This document shows, piece after piece, positions 9,974-16,723 of a DNA stretch of 30,636 nucleotides; position 1 is the stretch's first letter; each line of letters opens with the position of its first letter. The stretch is from Clostridiales bacterium (GTDB taxonomy: Bacteria; Bacillota_E; Sulfobacillia; Sulfobacillales; JAIMBI01). The stretch covers positions 1-30,636 of the forward strand of contig DAHVOH010000038.1 in NCBI GenBank assembly GCA_027318915.1. The letters are read 5' to 3'. Both the position numbers and the translations under genes were made by a program. Below the pieces are notes generated by a model. It saw only the letters and a program-made list of their open reading frames with translations, ran no database searches and was not told the origin of the DNA.

Positions 9974-10794
9974 ACATTCGGCTGCTGGCCGTGGACCTGG
10001 ATGGCACGGTGATGCTGCCGGGCGATCGGATTACACCGGCGGTGCGCGACGCGCTGGCGGCGGCGCAGGCCGGCGGCATTCGAGTCATCCTGGCCACGGG
10101 GCGCATGGTGCAGTCGGCGGAGCGGTACGCGCAGAACTTGGCGTTGGTGCCGGGTCCGGTCATTTGTTACAACGGCGCCGGCGTGGCGGAGCTGCCGGGA
10201 CGGAAGTTTTGGTTCCTGGACACGCTGCCGGATCTGCCGGCGCGGCGGGTGGTGGAGCGGGCGCTTCGTGACGACTATCTCCTGCAGATTTACGTGGGCG
10301 AAGAAGTGTGGGCGTCCCAAGAGGACGACCGCGTACGGCGTTACGTGGAAAGCAACCACGTGGCCATCTGGGTGCGGAGACCGGCGGAACTCACCGACTG
10401 GCCGGTCCCGCCCATCAAAATTCTGATCCAAGATACCCCGGAACGGTTGGCGCGCCTGCGCACCGACCTGGACGCGCTGGACTTGGCGGGTGTGCGGCTG
10501 GTCAGCTCGCAGCGGGACTACTTGGAGGTGCTGCCGGCGCAGGCGGGCAAAGGGCGCGCCTTGGCCCGCGTGGCGTCGTGCCTCGAGATTCCCCGGCATG
10601 CGGTGGCGGCGGTCGGAGACGGCGAGAACGACGCCGACATGCTGGCGTGGGCGGGGCTCGGGATTGCCATGGGCCAAGCCCATCCGGCGGCCAAGGCGGC
10701 CGCCGATGTGGTGGCGCCCACCGTGCAGGAGGACGGCTTGGCGGTGGCCATCCGACGCTATCTGCTGCCCCCTCGCCCGGCGGCGCTCTCGTGA
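9958..10794 (+). CDS. Cof-type HAD-IIB family hydrolase
   Basis: This 278-residue HAD-superfamily phosphatase has motif I LLAVDLDGT (catalytic Asp pair), motif II ILATGR, a motif III lysine in PIKILIQ, and motif IV VGDGENDADML followed by the family's GLGIAMG. The cap insertion between motifs II and III is of the IIB (Cof) type. Such enzymes dephosphorylate small sugar phosphates or cofactors, but the substrate cannot be read from sequence. I place the start at TTG 9958, after a G-rich stretch and overlapping the membrane-protein gene by 16 nt. The frame remains open upstream, and no ATG or GTG fits better in front of motif I. Its stop lies in the loop of the terminator hairpin. Confidence 0.88.
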   Translation: MDSAVDIRLLAVDLDGTVMLPGDRITPAVRDALAAAQAGGIRVILATGRMVQSAERYAQNLALVPGPVICYNGAGVAELPGRKFWFLDTLPDLPARRVVERALRDDYLLQIYVGEEVWASQEDDRVRRYVESNHVAIWVRRPAELTDWPVPPIKILIQDTPERLARLRTDLDALDLAGVRLVSSQRDYLEVLPAQAGKGRALARVASCLEIPRHAVAAVGDGENDADMLAWAGLGIAMGQAHPAAKAAADVVAPTVQEDGLAVAIRRYLLPPRPAALS

Positions 10795-10806
10795 CGCCGC
10801 CGGGCG
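10774..10806. terminator. Bidirectional 12-bp hairpin between convergent genes
   Basis: CGCCCGGCGGCG (10774-10785) pairs perfectly with CGCCGCCGGGCG (10795-10806) across a 9-nt loop. The hairpin contains the HAD gene stop codon in its loop (10792-10794) and directly abuts the stop of the convergent MFS gene (TTA at 10807-10809 on the plus strand). The T-runs are poor on both sides, so termination may rely on the very stable stem. Confidence 0.65.
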
Positions 10807-12240
10807 TTACAGGTCGGCGAGCGGCACCGGCTTTCGGCGTCGGCGGGCACGGTAGCGGGCTTGGATGGCTTCCAGGGTGAGACCGCGCGTCTCCTGCCCC
10901 GCCACGGCCATGACCAGCACCGCGAAGACGGCGACGGCGGCGATGAGGCTGAATGCCGCCCGAAGTCCGTCCTGATGCCAGAGAATGGGCATGAGCGCCG
11001 CCCCCACGATACCGCCCAGCGTCCGCGCGATCGCCTCCACCCAGGCGGATCCGCTGACGCGGCGGCTGGTCGGGTACTGCTCGGCGTAGTACATCTTCAA
11101 GCCCGGGAACGCCCCGGTCCCGAAGAAGGACATGCCCATGGCCGATGCCACCAGCGCGGGCAAGGCGGGCAGGGTGGCAAAGAGGGCGGCGCAGGCGGCC
11201 GCCGAGCCCATGAACAGCCCGAAAACCGCCTTGCGGCCCCAGATTTCTGACAAATAGCCGTTCACGAGTTTGCCCGGTATGGCCGCGGCCGTCACCAGAG
11301 CCGCAAACCCGAGCGACGTGGCGTAGGGCAGACCCAGCTGGGCAAATATCATCGGGGTGTACGTCATCACGACGTAAAACATGAAGAAGGTGCCGGTGGC
11401 CGCGGCCGTGCTGACAAGGGTGCGGCCTACCAACTCGTTCCAGGGGACGGCCGCAGGGACAGCCTCGGTCGGAGGGTCCGATACGGGAGGGCTCTCGGAT
11501 TCAGCGGGGCGCATCGTGCCCCAGCTGGCCTTCTCCGCCGCTTCCAGAATGCGACGCGCCTCGAGCGTCCGGCCTTGCAGCACGAGCCACCGGGGCGATT
11601 CCGGCATGTAGCGACGCACCAGGAGGGCGTAGATCAACGGGAGGCCGGCGGCTACCAGAAACACCCGCCAAGCCCATGCCGCCGGGAACGCTGGAATCAG
11701 CAGCAGGCCGAGCAGTGGCGCCACGAAGTAGCCCACGGAGAGCGCGGCGTCCAAGAAGCCGCTGAGCCATGTGCGCCGGTGCCGATTGACCCATTCGCTC
11801 ACCACCGAATAGGGCAGGGGAAAGACAGCGCCCATGCCGAGGCCGGCCAGCCAGCGCAGTGCCACCAGCATGTCGAACCCCGTGCTGGCGGCGGACAGCA
11901 CCGTCAATCCGCTGTAGACGAGAATGCCTGCGGTCAAGAGGCGCACGCGACCGAACCGGTCCGCGAGCCATCCGGCGGGCGGCAGCCCCATCACCACCCC
12001 AATCGTTGAGGCCACGGCCAGCAGGCCGGTCTGTCCCGGCGTGAGGTGCCATATCTGTTTGAGCGCCGGCAGCACGACGCCCGTCGCCCCGACGCTCAGC
12101 GATTCGACAAACCAGGCGCCGCCGGCCAGCCAGACCAGTCCCCACAGATAGCGGGTCATCGGCAGGCGTTCGAGTCGCGCCGCCACCTCGGCCACCGTCA
12201 ATGTTCGCTCGTCACTCATCATCCCACCCGCTTTCCCCAT
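10807..12240 (-). CDS. MFS transporter, sugar-porter/AAHS-like
   Basis: This is a 477-residue, 12-helix major facilitator protein. The loop motif AGWLADRFGRVRLL after helix 2, PESPRWLVLQGR after helix 6 and IWGRKAVF between helices 8 and 9 are characteristic of the sugar-porter and aromatic-acid:H+ symporter groups. A cytoplasmic loop of about 40 residues separates the two six-helix halves. The substrate is not predictable, and the order and motifs fit organic acids or aromatics as well as sugars. Alternative starts exist at 12222 or 12219 (M-M-S-D-E-R), closer to a GGTGGG stretch; the ATG at 12240 has no clear ribosome binding site. It is divergent from the Rieske gene and convergent with the uvr operon. 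Confidence 0.85.
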   Translation of the reverse strand: MGKAGGMMSDERTLTVAEVAARLERLPMTRYLWGLVWLAGGAWFVESLSVGATGVVLPALKQIWHLTPGQTGLLAVASTIGVVMGLPPAGWLADRFGRVRLLTAGILVYSGLTVLSAASTGFDMLVALRWLAGLGMGAVFPLPYSVVSEWVNRHRRTWLSGFLDAALSVGYFVAPLLGLLLIPAFPAAWAWRVFLVAAGLPLIYALLVRRYMPESPRWLVLQGRTLEARRILEAAEKASWGTMRPAESESPPVSDPPTEAVPAAVPWNELVGRTLVSTAAATGTFFMFYVVMTYTPMIFAQLGLPYATSLGFAALVTAAAIPGKLVNGYLSEIWGRKAVFGLFMGSAAACAALFATLPALPALVASAMGMSFFGTGAFPGLKMYYAEQYPTSRRVSGSAWVEAIARTLGGIVGAALMPILWHQDGLRAAFSLIAAVAVFAVLVMAVAGQETRGLTLEAIQARYRARRRRKPVPLADL

Positions 12241-12315
12241 AGGGCGACCGACTGCCCCAGTCCCATCGCGGGACGCATGAAATCTGCGCCCAGGATAGGA
12301 TTTCAGGCCCGGTGG

Positions 12316-12334
12316 ATGGTCAAGAAATGGTCAA
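12316..12334 (-). repeat. Tandem TTGACCAT repeats, one helical turn apart
   Basis: ATGGTCAA occurs at 12316-12323 and 12327-12334, read on the minus strand as TTGACCAT twice with an 11-bp period. It lies about 80-95 bp upstream of the minus-strand MFS gene. The spacing suits an operator bound on one DNA face, and TTGACC also resembles a -35 element. Confidence 0.4.
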
Positions 12335-12432
12335 GGGCACCGGAAGCTTCGCTAAGGAACACCTGAAGGACAGCCGCGCGGAACGGATGGGAGGGGACGG
12401 CGGCGCGAGGCAAAGCGCCCATGGCGGCCGCG

Positions 12433-12460
12433 GCGGGCGCTCAATCCGCCGGGCGCCCGC
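12433..12460. repeat. GC-rich hairpin in Rieske gene leader
   Basis: GCGGGCGC (12433-12440) pairs with GCGCCCGC (12453-12460) over a 12-nt loop. There is no T-run. It could be a structured leader or an operator. Confidence 0.4.
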
Positions 12461-12554
12461 GCAGATCCAACCCCAGACCGATGTCGTGCGGACCAAGCCG
12501 CGATACAGTGGCGACAGCGGATCCGCGATGCGAGACATTCAGAGGAGGACGCGC

Positions 12555-14300
12555 ATGTCGTTACGAACAGCCTTCGAATGGGTGGAGACCGGCGTCAACA
12601 GGCAGGATCTGGCGGACGGCGGCCACAGGGTCGTCGTGATCGGCGGCACCCCGGTGATGCTGCTCCGGACGGGCGACGCGGTGCATGCCATGGATTCCCG
12701 CTGTCCCCATATGGGGTATCCCCTCACCAAGGGCACGGTCGACGACGGCATGCTGCGCTGCCACTGGCATCATTGGCGGTTTGATCTCGACTCCGGCGGC
12801 TGCTTCACGGCCGGCGGCGATGATGTGCCCACCTATGACGTGGAGGTGACGGCGGACGGCGCCATCCGGGTGGGCGCGGCGCCCCGCGGGGCGACCCGCG
12901 AGCGCCGGGTGGCGCATGCCTGGACGCGGCTGGAGGAAGGCATGCGGGAGGGGCGGTCCTTTCTCCGCGCCCGCTCCCTGGTCACGCTGCAGTCGGAGGG
13001 CATGGACCGTCAGACCGTCGCGGCGCGGATGGCGCGGATCGCGCTGCTCTACAGTCGGGCCGGGGTGTCGTCGGGGTTGGTGGTGTTGGGGGCGGTGCTG
13101 AACGTGTTGGCCGAGGCGCCCTTCGCGCCGGAGGAAGAGGTGCTGGCATTGGCTCATGGGGCGCGGCACATCGCCGGGGACATCTCCGCCCGGACGCCGA
13201 AGCGTCCCGAAATGCGGTTGCCGGATCCGGTCCCCGATCGGACGCAGCTCGCCCAATGGTTCGAGGAGTTTTTGGAGGAGCGGGAAACCGCGGGCGCCGA
13301 GCGATGCCTGAGGACTCTGCTGGCCGGGGGCGCGGAACCCGAGGAGGCGCTCCGGTGGCTGTTGCGAGCCGCCACCCGGCACGTGTTTTTGTCGACCGGC
13401 CATGTCCTGGACTTTCTCAACAAGACCCGGGAACTCACCGACCACTTGACCGCCGACCCCGCCACCTCCGTGGAGGTTCTGGTGGGCATGTTGCAGCCCA
13501 TCGCCGACGGATTCCGGCACGAGGAGGACCTGGATTGGCAGGAGCTGCTGCCGCTCTTGGCGGCTGCGGAGACGCCTCCCGCGACCGCGCCCCCGCTCAC
13601 CGCGGGGCTGCTGCTGGGCGAGGACCCGGAGGCCATCGCCCACGGCTTGGCCGGCGCGTACTTTGGGGGCACGCCGGTGACGGAGTTGGCCCGGGTCCTG
13701 GCTGAAGCCGCCGCGCGCCGCCTGGGTCGCTTCCCGGTGGCCAATGCGGATGACTGGGATGCCGTGCACCACCTGGTCACCAACGCCAACGGCGTGCTGG
13801 GATTGGCCGAGGCGCTGGGCGGTCACGACGCCGAGACCGACCGGGCTCTGTATCGGGCCGTCCTGCACGGCGCGTTGTACTGCTACCTCAACCGATTTCT
13901 CAATCTGCCCCGGCATTATCTGCCCGGCGAGCATGGGCCGGTGAGCCCCCCCGCCGACGCCCAGGCGGCCGAGGCTCGGTGGGTTGAGGCCATGGCCAAC
14001 GGGCAAACCGATCAGGCGGCCGTGTACATGGCCCAGTTGTTGACGGTCCGTCCGGAATCCGCCGTGATTGCGGCTTGGAGCCGGTCGGTTTGGCGGGAGG
14101 ATGCGGGATTTCACGCGCTGCAGGCGCTGGATGCCGCGCTGTCCCTGCAAAAGCGTCTGGGGGACCGCCTGGCCGGCACGTTGCCGCTGTTGGCCGGCGT
14201 GCGCTTCACCACCGCCCAGCGCGACCGGCGGCTCGTGCAGTGGGAGACGGAGACCGCCTTCAAACTGTCCCGCGGGGAGCACCTGGTGGACCCGGAATAG
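12555..14300 (+). CDS. Rieske [2Fe-2S] protein with large unassigned C-terminal region
   Basis: The 581-residue protein begins with a compact Rieske ferredoxin-like domain (about 1-115). The cluster ligands are C50-x-H52 and C69-x2-H72 in CPHMGYPLTKG and CHWHHWRFD, separated by 16 residues as in oxygenase-type Rieske proteins. There is no signal peptide or membrane helix, so it is cytoplasmic. Residues about 130-581 are predicted mostly helical, rich in Ala, Leu and Glu, with scattered histidines (TRHVFLSTGHVLDFL, DAVHHLVTNANG, LPRHYLPGEHGP); I recognise no named domain. It is not a canonical ring-hydroxylating oxygenase alpha subunit, because the typical D-x2-H-x3-4-H non-haem iron motif is not visible. 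The ATG at 12555 has AGAGGAGG 6 nt upstream; the open frame before it lacks coding character. Confidence 0.85.
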   Translation: MSLRTAFEWVETGVNRQDLADGGHRVVVIGGTPVMLLRTGDAVHAMDSRCPHMGYPLTKGTVDDGMLRCHWHHWRFDLDSGGCFTAGGDDVPTYDVEVTADGAIRVGAAPRGATRERRVAHAWTRLEEGMREGRSFLRARSLVTLQSEGMDRQTVAARMARIALLYSRAGVSSGLVVLGAVLNVLAEAPFAPEEEVLALAHGARHIAGDISARTPKRPEMRLPDPVPDRTQLAQWFEEFLEERETAGAERCLRTLLAGGAEPEEALRWLLRAATRHVFLSTGHVLDFLNKTRELTDHLTADPATSVEVLVGMLQPIADGFRHEEDLDWQELLPLLAAAETPPATAPPLTAGLLLGEDPEAIAHGLAGAYFGGTPVTELARVLAEAAARRLGRFPVANADDWDAVHHLVTNANGVLGLAEALGGHDAETDRALYRAVLHGALYCYLNRFLNLPRHYLPGEHGPVSPPADAQAAEARWVEAMANGQTDQAAVYMAQLLTVRPESAVIAAWSRSVWREDAGFHALQALDAALSLQKRLGDRLAGTLPLLAGVRFTTAQRDRRLVQWETETAFKLSRGEHLVDPE

Positions 14301-14334
14301 GAGATCGACGCCGGCGGAAACATTTGGCGGCCGG

Positions 14335-14360
14335 CCCCCGTTATGGGAAGCGAACGGGGG
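14335..14360 (+). repeat. Hairpin preceding the DUF4349-like gene
   Basis: CCCCCGTT (14335-14342) pairs perfectly with AACGGGGG (14353-14360) around a 10-nt loop that contains the upstream ATG (14343). It could mask that ATG or act as a weak terminator for the Rieske gene; no T-run follows. Confidence 0.5.
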
Positions 14361-14366
14361 GATAGG

Positions 14367-15236
14367 GTGGGAGCCGGCCGGCCGGAACGGTGGCGTCACG
14401 TCAAAGGGTGGACCGCGGGCATCGCCCTCGGCGCCGGAGTGGTGGTGTTGGGGATTCTGGGCGTGCGGGCGCTGGCGGGCGGAGCGGCGGCCGGGGCGAG
14501 CGCGGCCTCCATGGCGCCGCCGGCGGCGTCGGCGATGCACGCCGCCGTGGGCGTCCAACGCGCGCCCGGTGCCGATGCCCGCGCGGTGGTGGAGACGGCG
14601 TCGGCCACCGTCTATACGCGCCATGTCCGCCGGGCGGCCGACCGGCTGGAGACCCTTACGGTCGACGATGGGGGTTTTGTCCAGCAGGCGGACCTCTCTT
14701 CGGGAGGCGCGCGGGAGACCGCGCTCGTCGTGCTGCGGATTCCGCGCTCCCGTTGGGCCTCCGCGCTCGCGAGCCTCGGAGGCTTCGGCCGGCTTGCCAA
14801 TCTGACCCAGTCGGGTGTGGACGTCACTGCGGAGAGCACGGGCTTGGCCGTGCAGATCGCGGCGATGACAGACGAAGTGGCCGCTTATCAGCGTCTGTTT
14901 CAGCAAGCCGGCACGCTCGCCGACATGATCCAGATTGAGCAGGCCCTGAGCCAGGCCGAGGCGACGCTGCAGAGTTTGCAGCTGGAACAGGCCGGGTTGG
15001 ACCGGCAGGTGGCGTTGGGGACACTGACGGTGTCTCTTCGGCCCGTCGTGTCCGTGCCGCCGCGCCGGCCGCCCGTGCCGCTCGCCCGCGTCTGGGCCGG
15101 ATCGCTGGCGGCCTTGGCGGTCGTGGGCCGAGGTCTTCTGGATGCCGTGGTGTGGATATCCCCCTGGGCGGCCATCGTCGCCTTGGTGGCAGGCCCGCTG
15201 GCGTGGTGGCGCAGGAGGACCCGAGCCGCGCGTTGA
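14367..15236 (+). CDS. DUF4349-like membrane-anchored protein
   Basis: The protein has an N-terminal membrane segment (GWTAGIALGAGVVVLGILGV) and then an Ala/Gly-rich linker. An extracytoplasmic beta-rich domain (ASATVYTRHVRRAADRLETL, GGFVQQADLSS, VVLRIPRSRW) and a coiled coil (TDEVAAYQRLF to LEQAGLDRQVALGTLTVSL) follow. A second membrane helix near the C-terminus (AIVALVAGPLAWW) ends in a basic tail. This layout matches DUF4349 (PF14257), a family of envelope proteins of unknown function, though the usual lipobox cysteine is absent. GTG 14367 has GGGGGGAT upstream and gives 289 residues. ATG 14343 would give 297, but it lies in a hairpin loop without a good ribosome binding site. It sits between the Rieske gene and the ECF sigma/anti-sigma pair, so it may be part of the same envelope response. 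Confidence 0.75.
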   Translation: MGAGRPERWRHVKGWTAGIALGAGVVVLGILGVRALAGGAAAGASAASMAPPAASAMHAAVGVQRAPGADARAVVETASATVYTRHVRRAADRLETLTVDDGGFVQQADLSSGGARETALVVLRIPRSRWASALASLGGFGRLANLTQSGVDVTAESTGLAVQIAAMTDEVAAYQRLFQQAGTLADMIQIEQALSQAEATLQSLQLEQAGLDRQVALGTLTVSLRPVVSVPPRRPPVPLARVWAGSLAALAVVGRGLLDAVVWISPWAAIVALVAGPLAWWRRRTRAAR

Positions 15237-15335
15237 GGCGAACAGGGCCCGGCTGCGTGGGCGCGGCGGGGTCGCATCGCCACCGCAGGCCCGAGCCGGC
15301 GGACTGATGCCGGAGCGGGGAATCGGTCGACCAGA

Positions 15336-15896
15336 GTGGAGGGGCGGCACATCGGCGCACTGCATCGGGGAGACCATCTGGACGAGGAAATCGCACAGTG
15401 GGTGAATCGCCACGGTGACGCCGTGGTGCGCTACCTCACCCTCAGGCTGGCCGATGCCGATTTGGCGCAGGATTTGGCTCAAGAGACGTTTGCGCGGCTG
15501 TATCTGTTCCGACGGCGGCATCCGGACCGGCGCATCACGCCGGCCTGGCTCTACAAGGTGGCGGGCCGCCTGGTGGTGGACCATTGGCGGAGCGTGCAGG
15601 CGCGGCCCCGAGTGCAGTGGGCGGACGACCGGGACCGGGAGGCGGGCGGTGAGGAGGATCCGGCCGCCGCCATCGTCCGTCGCCAACAGATTGCGGAGAT
15701 TTTGTTCCGCATGCCGCCTCGAGAGCGGGAGTGTCTGGTGCTGTTCTATTGGGAGGATTGGCCGCTCGACGCCATCGCGCGGGAGCTAGGCTGCTCGCCG
15801 GTCACGGTCCGGGTGCGGTTGCATCGGGCCCGGGAGCGCTTTCGGCGTCTATGGCGCGTCGAGGAGGAGGTGGGGAGCGATGGGCCGCGACCCTGA
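15336..15896 (+). CDS. ECF-type RNA polymerase sigma factor
   Basis: The protein has up to 186 residues with only sigma regions 2 and 4, as in ECF sigma factors. Region 2 includes LADADLAQDLAQETFARLYL and the promoter-melting stretch TPAWLYKVAGRLVVDHWRS. Region 4 includes PPRERECLVLFYWEDWPLD and the helix-turn-helix ARELGCSPVTVRVRLHRARE. The GTG at 15336 is the only canonical start but has no ribosome binding site at a usable distance. Instead GGAGGGG (15338-15344) lies 6 nt before an in-frame ATC at 15351, a possible non-canonical start giving 181 residues. The 3' end overlaps the putative anti-sigma gene by 17 nt, the usual arrangement for an ECF sigma and its cognate regulator. Confidence 0.88.
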   Translation: MEGRHIGALHRGDHLDEEIAQWVNRHGDAVVRYLTLRLADADLAQDLAQETFARLYLFRRRHPDRRITPAWLYKVAGRLVVDHWRSVQARPRVQWADDRDREAGGEEDPAAAIVRRQQIAEILFRMPPRERECLVLFYWEDWPLDAIARELGCSPVTVRVRLHRARERFRRLWRVEEEVGSDGPRP

Positions 15897-16566
15897 CGAC
15901 ACCGACGAACTGCGGGCCTGGTTTCGGCGCCGCCTGGACGGACTGGCAGTGGGTGCCGTCTTTGATCAAGACCGTTTTACGGCGCGGACGCTGCCCGCGG
16001 CGCGGGTCGAACGGCCCACGCGCCGGTCATGGCTCGCGGCGCTGGCGGCCATGGCGGTGATGGGAGCGGCGGCCGCCGCCCTCCTTTATCTGGGAGGCCC
16101 TGCGGGAGCACCCGCGCAGGCGGGGCCGGCCGCGGCCGCGGGACCGGCGATTCGGCCGCCCGCCGGGCTGCCGCTGGCGCTCGTGCGGCCCGGCGCCACG
16201 CGCCTCACCGTCACGGAGACCGCCGGCGGGAACCGGCATACGGTCCGCGTGGACAATTCCGAACGGATCGAGGCGCTGGTCGCGGTGCTGGAGCGAGGCG
16301 TCCGCGTCCGTCCGGGCACCTACCACTGCCCGGCGGCGATGGCACCGGTGCACGATGTGCTGCGTCTCCGGTACGGAGCGGCGGGATTTCCGCGCACCGT
16401 GACCGTGAACTGGGAGGACCAGGGCTGCTCGTGGTTCACCGTGGGAGCGGGGACGGCACCCGTGCCCCTGACGCCGGGGGTGGCGGGCCAGGCACCGGTG
16501 TACTGGGCGCCGGCCGCTCTTTCGGCGGCGGTGCAGCAGGCCGTCTCCGGATCGTCGGCCCCCTGA
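15880..16566 (+). CDS. Single-pass membrane protein, probable anti-sigma factor
   Basis: The 228-residue protein has a short cytoplasmic N-terminus (about 1-46) and one membrane helix (about 49-70, WLAALAAMAVMGAAAAALLYL). An Ala/Pro linker and an extracytoplasmic domain of roughly 140 residues with two cysteines (150 and 183) follow. The gene overlaps the ECF sigma gene by 17 nt, and its ATG is preceded by GGAGGAGG and GGGGAG. Position and topology support an anti-sigma role, with the N-terminus holding the sigma factor at the membrane. The zinc-binding H-x3-C-x2-C motif of ZAS anti-sigma factors is absent, so this would be a non-zinc type. The assignment rests on context, not on a recognised domain. 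Confidence 0.65.
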   Translation: MGRDPDDTDELRAWFRRRLDGLAVGAVFDQDRFTARTLPAARVERPTRRSWLAALAAMAVMGAAAAALLYLGGPAGAPAQAGPAAAAGPAIRPPAGLPLALVRPGATRLTVTETAGGNRHTVRVDNSERIEALVAVLERGVRVRPGTYHCPAAMAPVHDVLRLRYGAAGFPRTVTVNWEDQGCSWFTVGAGTAPVPLTPGVAGQAPVYWAPAALSAAVQQAVSGSSAP

Positions 16567-16621
16567 GCGCATCGGCCGGGACGGGCGGTCGGGCGCGCCG
16601 GGCCGTCGTGCAGGGAAGATC

Positions 16622-16645
16622 GGGGCCGGCACCGGGCCCGGCCTC
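16622..16645. repeat. Hairpin between convergent genes
   Basis: GGGGCCGG (16622-16629) pairs with CCGGCCTC (16638-16645), eight base pairs with one G-T, around an 8-nt loop. It lies between the anti-sigma gene and the convergent MFS gene. A terminator role is possible, although there is no T-run. Confidence 0.35.
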
Positions 16646-16723
16646 CCAAGTCGGCGGCCTGGAGCGAGCCCTGAGCGGTTCGCAGCCACTCGCCCCCGGC
16701 GAGTTTATCGCGGCGCGGCCCTG

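Larger units (their letters stand above)
12241..12554. other. Divergent intergenic region, MFS / Rieske
   Basis: About 315 bp without a supported gene. It contains an 11-bp-spaced direct repeat (12316-12334), a GC-rich hairpin (12433-12460) and the AGAGGAGG ribosome binding site of the Rieske gene (12541-12548). A possible -10 (TACAGT, about 12504-12509) lies upstream of the Rieske gene but lacks a good -35. Confidence 0.5.

Noticed and set aside
12433..12460. Riboswitch in the Rieske leader
   Set aside because: Only a simple hairpin is present; I see no conserved riboswitch core.
12561..15686. 1041-residue minus-strand open frame
   Set aside because: It runs antisense through the Rieske, DUF4349 and sigma genes, is low-complexity Arg/Gly/His/Pro-rich and has no domain; a high-GC shadow.
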